DNA of 64,000 nucleotides from Cylicocyclus nassatus (lineage: Eukaryota > Nematoda > Chromadorea > Rhabditida > Strongylidae). Below the pieces are notes generated by a model, which did not search any database, was not told the DNA's origin, and was given only the letters and a program-made list of their open reading frames with translations. The stretch is taken from assembly GCA_958299035.1 (NCBI GenBank), contig CATQJL010000001.1, positions 34,324,780 to 34,388,779 on the forward strand, written 5' to 3'. This document shows, piece by piece, positions 10,933-20,989 of the stretch. Every line of letters begins with the position of its first letter. Position 1 is the stretch's first letter. Position numbers and translations under genes: made by a program.

Positions 10933-11270
10933 AAACTATCTTTCTTCTTGAGCATTCTCAAATTAGTTTTTTCCGATCGAGGTCCGCACGAAAGATTGTT
11001 CCTTCAAGTATGCGTAGTTCTCACGAAGAAGAGAAAACAAAAGAGTCGTTTACTTATGGCGAAACTATACTGAAATGAATAAATGAAGATGACACTTTCC
11101 GGTTTAATGGAAAGGATGAGGTGAGTTGGTGAATTAGTCTATCTCTGAAGATAATCTACATGGATGATACCTAAGTAAGAGATCGACATTCATCACGTTT
11201 TTGGAGCTATATATACTGAAAAGTCTCACGAAAATATTATGAAAGATGCTATACGTCATTGCTTGCCGAG
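10933..11270. other. no recognisable feature
   Basis: AT-rich intergenic sequence. I see no gene, hairpin or repeat here. Confidence 0.4.
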
Positions 11271-11441
11271 TTTTTTTTTTCAAAGGGAGGCAAAGACGAG
11301 TTTTTCCCTGAAGGGCGGCGAAGTCTTACTGAGCTTTCTAGACTCCGAAAGAGAAATGACGTTTATACGTTGTCGAAAAACAAAACAGACATCGAATCTG
11401 CGCTTGATTCTTGTTCCGCATTTATGCAACTTCTACAGGTA
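11271..11441 (+). CDS. possible coding exon, family unknown
   Basis: An open frame with strongly protein-like composition (GKDEFFPEG, then SLTELSRLRKRNDVYTLS, then DIESALDSCSAFMQLLQ) runs from a T-rich CAAAG acceptor-like site to TTCTACAG|GTACTA. No family is recognised. The donor is not a good match, the start is unclear and no partner exon is found, so it remains a candidate. Confidence 0.3.
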
Positions 11442-11879
11442 CTATTCAGTTTGCCAAACAGACTGACGCTGTTTGTTTCGCAGTATATGTGACGTGTGCA
11501 TTATTACCATAAGCAAAAAAGGACCATTCTCGGAAAAACCGAAATTATCGTTTAGTCAGTAACAAGACGTGGTTTGAGATGATGCAAAAGTAGTGAGTTT
11601 ACTCAGTAAATAAAAGTTTGTTCCAACAGCAGACGAAAGCAGATGTTTCAGTAAATTTTGATGCATAAGAAGCACAATACTGAGGATTTACATAAAACTA
11701 ATAGTGTCAGTCGTAATTACTTAATTATTTTAGCAGTTATTTTCGGTGGCTTTACGTGTTCTACCGCAGTGTTACTCAATGTTTCAAAGCACAACTTAGT
11801 TTTAGCGGCTAAATCGATAAACGTCGGTATTTTAGAATGCCTTATTGTAGACTTTTGCTAAATTTGATTAAACTGAAAC

Positions 11880-12850
11880 CTTTGCCATAGGGAGCCCCGT
11901 TCAGTTTGCTTGGGTAATTTGTGGGTAACTTTTCCCATTATTCCGAACTAATGCGCCATTTTGTCCCGCTTCTAACAATTTTCCTGTCTCCGTCCAAATT
12001 TTATATGCCAGCTTCTTGTCCTCCACTATGTGCTCGCAATCAGTAGCTTCGATTGCTTTCTGCTTTAACACATTCACGACAAGGCCGATCTTTCGAAAAC
12101 TGCCGTTCCGGACCAGAGACTTTTCCACTTTGTCATACTTACGACCCGCCCATGGGTCGTATTGTCCAAATAGTAATTTCTTCTGAGAAAATTGAAAGCA
12201 TGTCTCCAAGAATTTTTTCCAGAGGGGTTATCGAAGGCTCCGTTTTAGCAAATTGTGGTTTATTTCACTTTTTGGGATTATACAATAAAGTTAGTGTAGT
12301 CATTCTGTACGTCCAACATTTTGGATTTTCATGAAAAATTGTTTTGGGATTATATCACGTGCTGATCACGATTATTAGTATCCAGTTTGTTCACCACTGC
12401 CCCACAGAGGAGTCACAGTAGCCGTACGGCAAAATTGTAAAAATTGAGAAGCTGATATAAGATGGCGGTGTTAGTTAAGACTAACATCTTCGTAATCAGC
12501 ATGGTATAAAACCTATATATGTAAGGTTTAAGCTCCGGATAAACAACAGAAAAAATAAAATCGAAATCAATAATTTTTGATGGGCTAGCATAAATCTATG
12601 GCCCGTCTCGTATTGCTTGTGAATGTATCAAGTGTACAAAAAGAATTTAAGCTAAAGTCTATGCCTTATCTCTATTTACGTTATACTTGCCGTAACATTA
12701 CATTACAACATCCCGAACCCGGACCATTATGGCTAGAGCTTTGCCAAGGTGTCCCAATCATGTGCCAGAACTACGTAGAATTCCATCTAAGCTGGCAAAG
12801 CTAAAGCTTCGGGAATCTTACGATCCACCGGTTCTCAGCCCCTTAGCTCA
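11880..12850. repeat. diverged repeat, copy 1 of 2 (partner at 45890-46650)
   Basis: Several blocks recur in the same order and orientation at 45.9-46.65 kb: the CTGATATAAGA block, the GGTGTCCC-AACCATGTGC block and the CTAAACTGGC / CTAAGCTGGC block followed by GAACCTTAGGACCCACCGGT-like sequence. The minus-strand frame at 11901-12209 (102 residues; includes FGQYDPWAGRKYDK and ATDCEHIVEDKKLAYKIW) looks protein-like. In the partner the matching block is frame-shifted. This may be a decayed gene family or a transposon. No family is recognised. Confidence 0.45.
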
Positions 12851-13091
12851 AACTTTGAAAAAAAATCGATGAAGGTGATGTACTAGTAATTAGCTTGTTC
12901 ACTTATTTCCCTGTAAAAACTTCTGATGCTCAGCCTGAAGCTGCAAAGGATTGACTGATTTGGTAGAGGCAATGTGCCATTTTGAAGAAGATATTTATAC
13001 TCGAAGTCAGTATTCTTACTTACAACTCCGTGCCAACTCTCAGTTTACCCCAAAATTTACCCCCTGAAAAGTCAATAAATCGATAACAATT
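12851..13091. repeat. fragments of the Helitron-like palindrome family
   Basis: Words such as CCCCTTAGCTCAAACTTTG, AAAAAATCGAT, GTGCCAACTCTCAG and ATCGATAACAATT match the palindromic element at 1879-2271 in diverged form. With 13390-13505 they are the target into which the SINE inserted. Confidence 0.5.
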
Positions 13092-13376
13092 AAAGGATAA
13101 AGGATAAAGGATTCAGCGTCATCAATACCCTCTGAGGGCATGCCCGAACGCACACACTAACTTCATAGTCGAAGAGGCAATGGTATGCGTGCGAGCCTAT
13201 TACAGTGGCTTGCGGGGGCCAGCCGTTTCCAAGTCAGTGCTTTAATCTCCCAGATTGCTCTGGTACCAATTTACCGGCCCCGGAGGGTAGAGGGCTTGGT
13301 TGACCCGGAGGCAGGGATCGAACCTGGGTCCTATCTGGTCATAGCGGCGCCTCATACCACTATGCCACTCGTCCCC
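13092..13376 (-). mobile_element. tRNA-derived SINE
   Basis: Read on the minus strand it begins GGGGACGAGTGGCATAGTGG, which contains a good pol III A box (TGGCATAGTGG), followed about 40 bp later by a perfect B box (GGTTCGATCCC). A non-tRNA body follows, ending in a 3' tail of CCTTTAT-type repeats. The 13-bp flanks ATCGATAACAATT (13079-13091) and ATCGATATCAATT (13377-13389) are a target duplication with one mismatch. The tRNA-like head does not fold as an intact tRNA, so it is a SINE rather than a tRNA gene. The short repetitive tail suggests mobilisation by an RTE-like partner (inferred). Confidence 0.85.
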
Positions 13377-13389
13377 ATCGATATCAATT

Positions 13390-13510
13390 GGTGACGGAAA
13401 ATTCCCTACGACACTTAACCACTTCAAGTGTTTGTGAAGTTTGGTCCAGATCGGTTTGGAAATGAAATTTTCTTTGCAAAACATACTCAAACAGCTAGGC
13501 AAGCAGAATT
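13390..13510. repeat. fragment of the Helitron-like palindrome family
   Basis: The stretch AAGTTTGGTCCAGATCGG, then GAAATGAAATTTTC and AACATACTC, then AGCTAGGCAAGC, is a diverged copy of the right arm of the element at 1826-2295. It continues the sequence interrupted by the SINE. Confidence 0.55.
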
Positions 13511-13840
13511 CAAACAAATTGGGCAAACACGCAAACGCGAACATTTAGCATCATTTTTGAGGTGTAGCAAAAAGTTATTTTGCTTTTTTTTGATATTACT
13601 GACGTGGCATGTTCCAAGAAACAAGCAACATCTTATATGGAAAAACTGTTTAGTATTGATGTTGAAAGCCAGATGTCGAACAAGGACAGTGATGTGTTCG
13701 GAATTCGCTGTACTTCCTGTAATGTATGGGTGTCATTTCTCTTTCAAAGTTTGATGAGCGTTGTCCTTTTTTTGATGAAACTAGTCGAGAATAAAGTTCT
13801 GCGTCCTTCTTTTTGAGTTGTTGCCACGAAAATGTTTGAT
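13511..13840. other. no recognisable gene
   Basis: Short overlapping open frames on both strands with no domain, splice or codon support. Confidence 0.35.
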
Positions 13841-15009
13841 ATACAAGGTGTCCCAAAAAATGTGAACGATGTTTGATCGCCAATAACTCGCTTTCTTGCT
13901 TTACGTCCTTCGCCGAGCTTGAGGTGCCATTCTGCAGAGCGAAATTCAACTTAGATTAACGGTATGAAAATCTTAAATCACTCTTCATTACTGTAGGACA
14001 ACGGTAGCAACAGAGAAGGATTTTAGAAAATTCAAGCGGTTTTTTCCTCAGGATAAAACCAAACAAGCCAAAAACTCTTTTACTGGACCAGTCAAAGTCC
14101 TTTTTAAACATGAAAGTTCCACAATGTAATGTTTCTCCAATAAGTTATATCAGGTTTGAGGAAGCGACTGTTTTTCCAATGTTCGTCAGAAGTGTGATTA
14201 CACAATTAAGAAAGCTTAAAAAACTGGTAAAACATTATGTGATGAAATCAGCACTTCTGCAAATCTGGCTACACAAACTTCTGGATTTTTGGAATTTTTT
14301 CATCAAAAGGCCTATTCCACAGTAGCGCAACATGCAGAAAGTTTATACCGTAATCCTATGGTAATGAAAAGATCGGATTTGTTCCATGCTGTAAATCTAA
14401 CAAGGGAAGGATAATTGGTCGAAGTGGAGTTTTCATGAGAAATGTAAACTGTCTTATAGGGCATGGAACGCTGAATCCGAGTGTGCTTTCGGTACCTGCA
14501 AAGCAGTTTTGTAATGGGAGTTATGAGAGCTTTTTAAGACAAAAATTCAAGATTTTGGTTAAGGTAAAAATGAATGTTGAGGTTTTTATGGCGCTTGAAT
14601 GGAGTAACGACTATCTCAAATTTGTTACAGTGAAGGTGTTGACTGCAGAAAGCGCCCTGGCAGTAATCATGATCCCCTCCAAGCTCACAGACTACAGTTT
14701 TGAAAAATTTTATCGCAGCTGCTTCTCGAAGTTTTTGCTTCAAAAATTTCCTTAACTTCCCCCAGAAGCGCTTTGCAGATATCGAAAGCATTCAAAATAG
14801 CGTTCCATGCTCTACAAGACAGTATACATTTCATATAGAAACACCACTTCGACCAAGTTCTTCCCTTGTAAGTTGTACCTCGCTCTACAGAATATACCTA
14901 AAGATCAGCCAAAGACATCGAAGCAAGCTAGCTGTTAACTACCTCAGCTCGGTAGAAGACATTGACGCAAGAAGTTATCAACGATCAAACACTGTTCAAC
15001 ACCTTGTAT
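13841..15009. mobile_element. ACAAGGTGTCCC-family element with nested inner hairpin
   Basis: The left end is ATACAAGGTGTCCCAAAAAA and the right end CAACACCTTGTAT, with inverted similarity reaching about 130 bp inward, as in the element at 2348-3009. Inside is a second inverted pair, 14395-14530 against 14750-14880 (GGAACGCTGAATCC / GCGTTCCATGC, GGTCGAAGTGG / CCACTTCGACC). That inner pair recurs alone at 42023-42495. No transposase is seen; the open frames inside have no family match. Confidence 0.55.
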
Positions 15010-15394
15010 ATGTCGCCAAGATTTTGCTCAAAGCCGGTTTCTTTTCTGTTCGATTTCCTGGGCTCCTTTACAAAAACACTATATTTCATGAATCTAGTTC
15101 ATAGCTTTCAATGCGTGTAAACCAAAAGCCACATGATCGATATAGCTATGCAGCCATATCACCAGGTTGAATGTAAGGTCTTGAATAGAAAATTCTTTTT
15201 GTATGTGTAAGTCGTTACCAGTTCTGCAAAAAAAATGTGAAGCATATCGAAATAGCAGGGCAGATCTATGTCATATTGTAACTTTTTAACACAAACTTTA
15301 GGTCGTGCAGCTTGAAACTCATATGACAGGAAGGATTAAGAAAAATTTTGTTAGTGATTAGGCTGTAAACTCAGCGGTTTTAACTTAAATCCTT
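15010..15394. other. no recognisable feature
   Basis: AT-rich sequence with no supported gene or repeat. Confidence 0.35.
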
Positions 15395-16875
15395 ACTCGC
15401 ACGGTAGGACTACCTTCATCTTTGATTTACAGTATAGAGCGGATCACCGATTTCCCTTAGTTACTGCAAGATTGTAGTAATTTTCGACTAATTTTAGGCT
15501 TCTGACAGACGAGAATTGCGTCTAAAAAATCTTAGAAAAAAAACCGAGACGTCAAACTAAGAATCGAGATGTTAAATCTAATTATAAAGTTTTCCGCCAA
15601 TGTACTTCTTACGGTATGCATACTGTAACGCTGAGTTTTTGGCTTTTTTCCAAAATTTAGTAGATAACCCTGCAGTTTCAAACACGTCGAAATCTCAATC
15701 AAATTTGTCAAATCAAATTATTATGCGTTTAAAACCTGATTTTGTGATTTTTGCACTTATTATCTGCATTTATTATTATCCTATTATCTTAATAAAGAAT
15801 GAAGGAGGTCTCAAGGTTCAATGAACTTAAAGTCATTGTTACAGTGCGCGTACCGTGAAAAGCCGAAAAGTACGGTAGTGGAAAACTTTGTATCACCCCG
15901 AAATGTTGGTTTGACGTCCTTCGGTTCTTTTTTTTTTAGGAAACCAGAAGCAATCCTCGTCTGTCAAAAGCTTAAAATTAGTCAAAAATTCGGTACTTTT
16001 CCGTTATCCGGACCCATTTTTTCAAACAAGGATATTGCTTCTTTCCTTGTACCAGATTTGGTCCCAACTTCACAGGAAGGAGTGCCAACCTTCTGCCACG
16101 TGTCAAAAAAATTTAACATGTATCTACACGTTTAGCAGGTTTTATCATGAGTTTGTGTTGCCCTACCTAGTGACGTTAACTCGGTTGTTTTTCAGCCGAT
16201 AATGACACCAATTTCGATCAAACAACTTCATAAATGGACATTATTATGATAATAACGTTATGCTATTATCAATGAACACATTGGGTTTGCCCAGAATAGA
16301 GAATTGCGCCAGATTTCTATCGTTTAAGCGACAAAACAATCTAGCGAAGTACTTCAAGCCATCAATTATAGTCTATCCTGGCTAAATCCGCATGGCGGAA
16401 AGAGTTTGAAAAGAAAGACATTTTTTGAATCATTGCTGAAAGCAACAGGATGTTCTAATATGAGTTCGAAATTGCTCTGTTTTTATAGAAGACAATTAGA
16501 CAGCTTCTAGGTGATTACAAATGCTCTTTTGACTTACCGGAAATGATTTTAAAAAAAAACGTGTCCAACTGGACCAAAACATGTCAATTTTTTCTTGACA
16601 CGTGGCAGGGAGGCTGTCCTCGTAGAAACTATAAAAAAGTGTTCTTGAACTAAATAGCGTTTTTTGTGAAAGCCCTTTAAAAAATGGGTCCGGATAACGG
16701 AAAAGTACCAAAAATTCTACCGTATCCCTGCAGTAATAAATGAGATCGGTGACCCGTTCTATACTGTGAACCTAATTTGATGCTAGTCCTACCGTATGGC
16801 ACCCAAAGATCCGCGAAAGCTTTCCATATAAAGAAGTCATTGAAGATCAGCGTTCAATACATTTTTTTGGGACAC
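15395..16875. repeat. foldback element with diverged arms
   Basis: Outer arms: 15395-15475 (GGTAGGACTA, TACAGTATAGA, GATCACCGATTTC) against 16715-16800 in inverse. Inner arms: 15985-16125 (TACTTTTCCGTTATCCGGAC, CCACGTGTCAAAAAAATTTAACATGT) against 16575-16712 in inverse. One end of an ACAAGGTGTCCC-type element (TTTTTTGGGACACCC) closes the right side at about 16860. No coding capacity is supported. Confidence 0.55.
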
Positions 16876-17098
16876 CCTTTATAACCGAGGAAGAAGTTTT
16901 CAAACCAGCTAGGAGAAGAGGCTGTTTGTTAAAGGAAACCATGTCACAACACAAAAATACGTACATGATACATAACCCATCACCTCACATATCGGTATGA
17001 TAGACTGAAAGAGCTCTCGTTCAAAATTTTGTCGCAGCTAATCGTCATTATGTAAACGGTAGAACTTGATGTCTTCACCAATGACTCATATCAACATC

Positions 17099-17111
17099 GA
17101 ACACTTGCGAA
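17099..17111 (+). promoter_or_regulatory. degenerate heat-shock element
   Basis: GAACACTTGCGAA matches the GAAnnTTCnnGAA heat-shock element with one change. Its surroundings parallel those of the element at 39499-39511 (GAACATTCGCGAAGGGGCGG). Confidence 0.5.
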
Positions 17112-17206
17112 GTGCGCGGGCACAGGGTTTTGTCTACAAATTTGAAGAAAAAAGCACATGAAGCGCCTTTTTAGTAAGTTGCGGATGATCAACGCCTCAG
17201 TGATCC

Positions 17207-17400
17207 TTATATAAGGAGCGCAGGGTCTGAGCAGCAACTCGTATTCTGCGTGTACTCGTTATGCTGCTTTTCTATCAAAAAGTCTCTTGCCTAACGCATC
17301 GCCGATGGAACGACTACATCAACAAGATAGAGTAAGGCATTTTCCTTCATCGAAGAGATGCTGACCACTTTCTGCCGCATGTTGGCAATGACACAGGAGA
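17207..17400 (+). pseudogene. small heat-shock protein pseudogene, promoter plus exon 1 only
   Basis: A TATA box (TTATATAA, 17207-17214) and leader resembling those of the gene at 39654 precede an ATG at 17261. The reading frame is recognisable as type-B small-HSP exon 1: after a diverged start it gives NDYINKIE, a TAA stop, then GIFLHRR and DADHFLPHVGNDT, matching RNADHSMLHVGNDT in the copy at 39654. The stop within exon 1 and the absence of exons 2 and 3 downstream (no alpha-crystallin domain) mark it as dead. It lies 13 kb from the main cluster and just outside the Bel/Pao element, so the 3' part was probably lost by rearrangement. Confidence 0.7.
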
Positions 17401-17773
17401 AATATTGGTCAAGCCGACAGTACGGACTGCACATAGATTGCAGAGTAGCGCCGCGAGAAAGCTCGACCCAATAAGAATCTCTGTTGTACAAACCGTGCTC
17501 TAGGGACTATTCAGCAGAGCCGCGCTGCTCGCAAACCGCAGCCTCTGTGTGCGGTTGACGATTCGACAGTACGTCACTATCAATGTACTACTCATGAGAA
17601 CCTTTTGATAACTGATGTATCCCTGTTTTGCCATCGCTAAAAGTCGTGGAAATTCCTTCCAAAGATCTCATTGTGCATCTGATTGATGAAGAGCTTTGAA
17701 ATAAAGGTAGGAGCGTGAGAGTAACAAAAATTACATTCACAGATGCAACGCTTACACAAATCAGCAAAAGGTC
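17401..17773. other. no recognisable feature
   Basis: Sequence between the pseudogene and the retrotransposon. No exon or repeat is supported. Confidence 0.35.
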
Positions 17774-17778
17774 ATATA

Positions 17779-18010
17779 TATCGCGGATCGCGATCAAAAG
17801 AGACCAGCAGACGTTATTGTAGTGTAGAAATGTGTTTATGTAGTCTCAATGTTTTGTTTACGTATGCTTTACTCATTGCCCATTTTGGGTAATGATCATT
17901 CTTATTGTGACTTCGCCTCCGATAAAGCAGTTACTCGACGCTGGTGTTTTGGACACGACAGTTTGGACGGCTGAGCAGGACAATCGGCACACCACTGAAC
18001 CACCACTTTA
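17779..18010 (+). repeat. 5' LTR of the Bel/Pao element
   Basis: Starts TATCGCGGATCGCG and ends CCACCACTTTA. Same length as the 3' LTR; no difference was seen by eye. Confidence 0.9.
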
Positions 18011-18024
18011 TGGTGCATCGGCCG
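18011..18024 (+). promoter_or_regulatory. primer-binding site for tRNA-Gly
   Basis: TGGTGCATCGGCCG abuts the 5' LTR. Its complement is CGGCCGATGCACCA, the expected 3' end of nematode tRNA-Gly with CCA added. Confidence 0.8.
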
Positions 18025-18204
18025 TCGCCAAAGGACCAGGACAAGGATCAGTTGCCATATACCAACGTGGGTTTTTTCTTACTTTGATCATTTTACACGA
18101 GACATCGGAGGAAGAAGATCGATCCCGGATCAGGATTTGGAGAACAAGCACATCAATCAGGAACACGGGAGCAAGAAGTCACAGTAATTAGGCAGTTTTA
18201 CCGA

Positions 18205-18474
18205 ATGGTTGGACATACTGGATTAGCAGTAGCGAAAGCGCTACTGACATGGCATTGCCGTAAACTCAAGAATTTGGTAGAAGAATGTGAAGCGGCAAAG
18301 GAGAACACTTATAATGAAGAGGAAGACGGCATAAAAAGCAAAGCGATCGAGTTGGAAGAAATGACAAAGTTAACTTCGACAAGCTTGTGGAAATTTGCGG
18401 AGGTTGTGGATTCTATGAGTGAGCTGACAGAGGAGCAAAAGCAGGAGGTACAAAGTTATTTGGAGGAGGCTCAG
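18205..18474 (+). pseudogene. Bel/Pao gag region, interrupted by a hairpin insertion
   Basis: An open frame begins MVGHTGLAVAKALLTWH and continues as a charged, helix-prone segment (EECEAAKENTYNEEE, MSELTEEQKQEVQSYLEEAQ), typical of the N-terminal Gag of Bel-type elements. A 128-bp hairpin element at 18475-18602 interrupts it. The insertion plus its 5-bp duplication add 133 bp (1 mod 3), and the frame in use after it is shifted by exactly one, so gag and pol were one continuous frame before the insertion. The product now stops within the insertion at 18478-18480. Confidence 0.8.
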
Positions 18475-18602
18475 GGTTGAGCCAGACTTCGCGGGGAAGC
18501 GGCGTACGCGGCGTACGCAGCGTACGCTCGGTATATTTCATCATAGGAGCATACGCGGCGTACGCTGCGTACGTCGCGTACGCCGCGCAGTCTGGCTCAA
18601 CC
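18475..18602. mobile_element. 128-bp GC-rich hairpin element inside gag
   Basis: The ends GGTTGAGCCAGACT and AGTCTGGCTCAACC are inverted repeats, and nearly the whole element folds back on itself through iterated GCGTACGC words on both arms. The flanking CTCAG (18470-18474 and 18603-18607) is a 5-bp target duplication. There is no coding capacity. The family is unknown; a 5-bp duplication fits several DNA-transposon superfamilies. Confidence 0.8.
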
Positions 18603-18607
18603 CTCAG

Positions 18608-20401
18608 GAGGCGATTGATCGTGCCGAAACTGTCACAATTCAGATGAAATCTTTAAGGAAGAGTCTTGAACGCAAAAACGCAAAAACGTTACCTTCAAAG
18701 TTCGGATATTTGCTTACAGGAAAGCAACAGAGACCAATGGATGTGTCGGAAAGGACACTGGGAGTGTCTGACACATCAGTGGCAATGGTCCAGGAAATCG
18801 CGAACTTCGAAGCAGTTTTTGAGGACGACAGAGATCGGCGGGACAAGCAGTGGACCACGGACTCAGGTGGCATATGTGAGTTCACTGGTACAAAGGATGC
18901 AGAGAAGGAGGCTAACAACGCAAAAGTTGCCGGATTTTTTGAGGATACAGTACACAGACGCAACGGTGTTTACTATCGATTGCCGTTCAAGGAGAACCAC
19001 ACCCAACTACCGGATAATAGAGCCATAGCGAACAAACGGCTTGTTGATATCCTATACAGACTGGAATTGGATCCAAACTTTCTACAAGCACATGATCGGA
19101 CAATACGAGATCAGTTTGAAAAAGAAATAACTGGACAAGTTACCGATGGACAACCAATCCTTGGAGAGACCATAGCTGCTCTAATGGTCAAAAAAGCGAT
19201 GCCACATCAGGGAGAGGATGTACGTGAGCCGTTGTTAAATCTAACAAAAACTTGGAGTTTTATTTCTACTGGACGAGCAGCTGCGATTATGCTCATTTTC
19301 ATCGGACGATCAATGCATGGACTGAATGAGGATCGCCAAGCTGAAATCTTTGAAAGAGTCAAGAAGCTAAGAGACGTTCAGAATTGCCCTGTTTCTATTT
19401 TAGGAGAAATTATGCAACCTGCCCAAATGATTACTCAAGATCATCAGAAACGCCGTCTCTCCACCAAGTATAAATCCATGGACAACACCCTACATCTATT
19501 CCAAGACAGTCACTCAATCTGGCGTTTACGAGTTCAACTGGGAAAGATATCACTAAGCGATCAAAAGCAAAATCCTATTTACATTGCTCCTAAAACACCA
19601 CCAGCTTTACTGATGATCAAAGAAGTGCATAGTTTCTATCATAGACTAGTGGAATACACGATGATGGCGGTACGAATACGCCGTGAGGCGGAGGAAGCGA
19701 TTCAGTCATGCAGAATCACTGAACAGTTTTGGAAAGTGTGGCAGCATCATTACCTGACTAGCCTGCGAGAAAAACCACCGAAGAAAATCTCAAGAAAAAG
19801 ACTTGGACAAGAAACGCTCATAGTGGGGTCGATAGTACTTATCAGCAATCCAGTTTTACCAAGAAATTCGTGGAAATTGGCGCGTATAACGGATATTCGG
19901 CGTGGAACAGACGGTGTAATCCGAGAGGCAAAGCTAGTGACCAGTAACAGACGTAAAGTCCGACGACCGGTCAATTTGCTGATTCGACTCGAAATTATCG
20001 ACGATATGAGTGATATATCAGATAAAGAGTCAACGTCGTCATTGAATGGAATTTCAAAAGAAGAAAGGTCGGAGAAGTCCTATAATCTCAGATCCCGGCA
20101 GATGAGCTGTAATGTAGAAAATGTTGACGACCACAAGAAAAAGAAATCTGCGCAACTCAAGAACAAAATGGTTTCTATTTTATATCATGGTCCTGACATT
20201 CACTACTCTTGTATGAAGTATCTATATCTATGGTATTTATATCTACTTTACTATATATCGTTGCTCATCTATATATGCAATCTATATTGGTGCTGTTTTT
20301 TCTGCTCTGGTACAACTATAAGAAGAAATATATTCAATGCTGTGGCCGGGAGTATCGCGGATCGCGATCAAAAGAGACCAGCAGACGTTATTGTAGTGTA
20401 G
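18608..20401 (+). pseudogene. Bel/Pao pol polyprotein with internal deletions
   Basis: One long open frame (first Met at 18644, but in the ancestor it continued from gag). Order of recognisable parts: FGYLLTGK (end of the aspartic-protease/DUF1758 region), GVYYRLPFKENH and LPDNRAIANKRL followed by LDPNFLQAHD (the segment that precedes reverse transcriptase), then a jump past the RT active site and RNase H to post-RNase H sequence (GEIMQPAQ), the integrase zinc-region NPIYIAPKTPP, another jump past the integrase DDE core, and the C-terminal DUF5641-like segment FWKVWQHHYLTSL and VLPRNSWKLARI. It cannot supply RT or integrase. The last ~75 residues contain a very hydrophobic stretch (YLYLWYLYLLYYISLLIYIC) and run into the 3' LTR. 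Confidence 0.88.
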
Positions 20402-20584
20402 AAATGTGTTTATGTAGTCTCAATGTTTTGTTTACGTATGCTTTACTCATTGCCCATTTTGGGTAATGATCATTCTTATTGTGACTTCGCCTCCGATAAA
20501 GCAGTTACTCGACGCTGGTGTTTTGGACACGACAGTTTGGACGGCTGAGCAGGACAATCGGCACACCACTGAACCACCACTTTA
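20353..20584 (+). repeat. 3' LTR of the Bel/Pao element
   Basis: Same start (TATCGCGG) and end (CCACTTTA) as the 5' LTR and the same 232-bp length. The bases before it (GTGGCCGGGAG) are the only candidate for a polypurine tract and are a weak one. Confidence 0.9.
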
Positions 20585-20589
20585 ATATA

Positions 20590-20985
20590 TGCATCGACCC
20601 TGGAGTCGGCGCGGAAATATTTGAATGGGGGGTACATACCAATCATGGCTATTGCGTCAAAAAAACCTAAAAGCCTATGATTATCCAGAAGTGTACAGGA
20701 TGGTCCATATTGAATTTTCGAAGCAATCCCCACTACCTCCACAATCTACATCTCTAAGCAGCTCACATTTTGATCATGTTTGTAAGGTGCAGTAGTAGAC
20801 CTTGTTGATTTCCCTGCAATTCACATATTAAACTGTACAGTACCGTTCACAGAATGCGCAAAAATTCCGTGAATGTCGCAGAATTCCAGGAATTCCGCGA
20901 AGTTTCGCAAAATTCCGGGAATCTCGCGAAATTCATGTGAATCACGCAAATTACGGGCCATAACTTCTTTCCAAATGAGTATATT
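20590..20985. repeat. degenerate GAATTCCGCGAA iterations
   Basis: At 20855-20960 words such as AATTCCGTGAATGTCGCAG, AATTCCAGGAATTCCGCG and AATTCCGGGAATCTCGCG repeat every 15-20 bp in degenerate form. Nothing else is supported in this stretch. Confidence 0.45.
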
Positions 20986-20989
20986 ATAA

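Larger units (their letters stand above)
17774..20589 (+). mobile_element. non-autonomous Bel/Pao LTR retrotransposon
   Basis: Two direct LTRs of 232 bp (17779-18010 and 20353-20584) are flanked by a 5-bp target duplication ATATA (17774-17778, 20585-20589). The sequence right after the 5' LTR is TGGTGCATCGGCCG (18011-18024), complementary to the CCA-added 3' end of a worm-type tRNA-Gly, hence the primer-binding site. The internal 2.34 kb encodes gag- and pol-related protein but lacks the reverse transcriptase active site and the integrase core. By eye the LTRs look identical, which points to a recent insertion driven by a full-length relative. Confidence 0.93.

Noticed and set aside
13300..13376. 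tRNA gene with perfect B box
   Set aside because: The head does not fold as an intact tRNA, is followed by a repetitive tail and is flanked by a 13-bp target duplication: it is a SINE.
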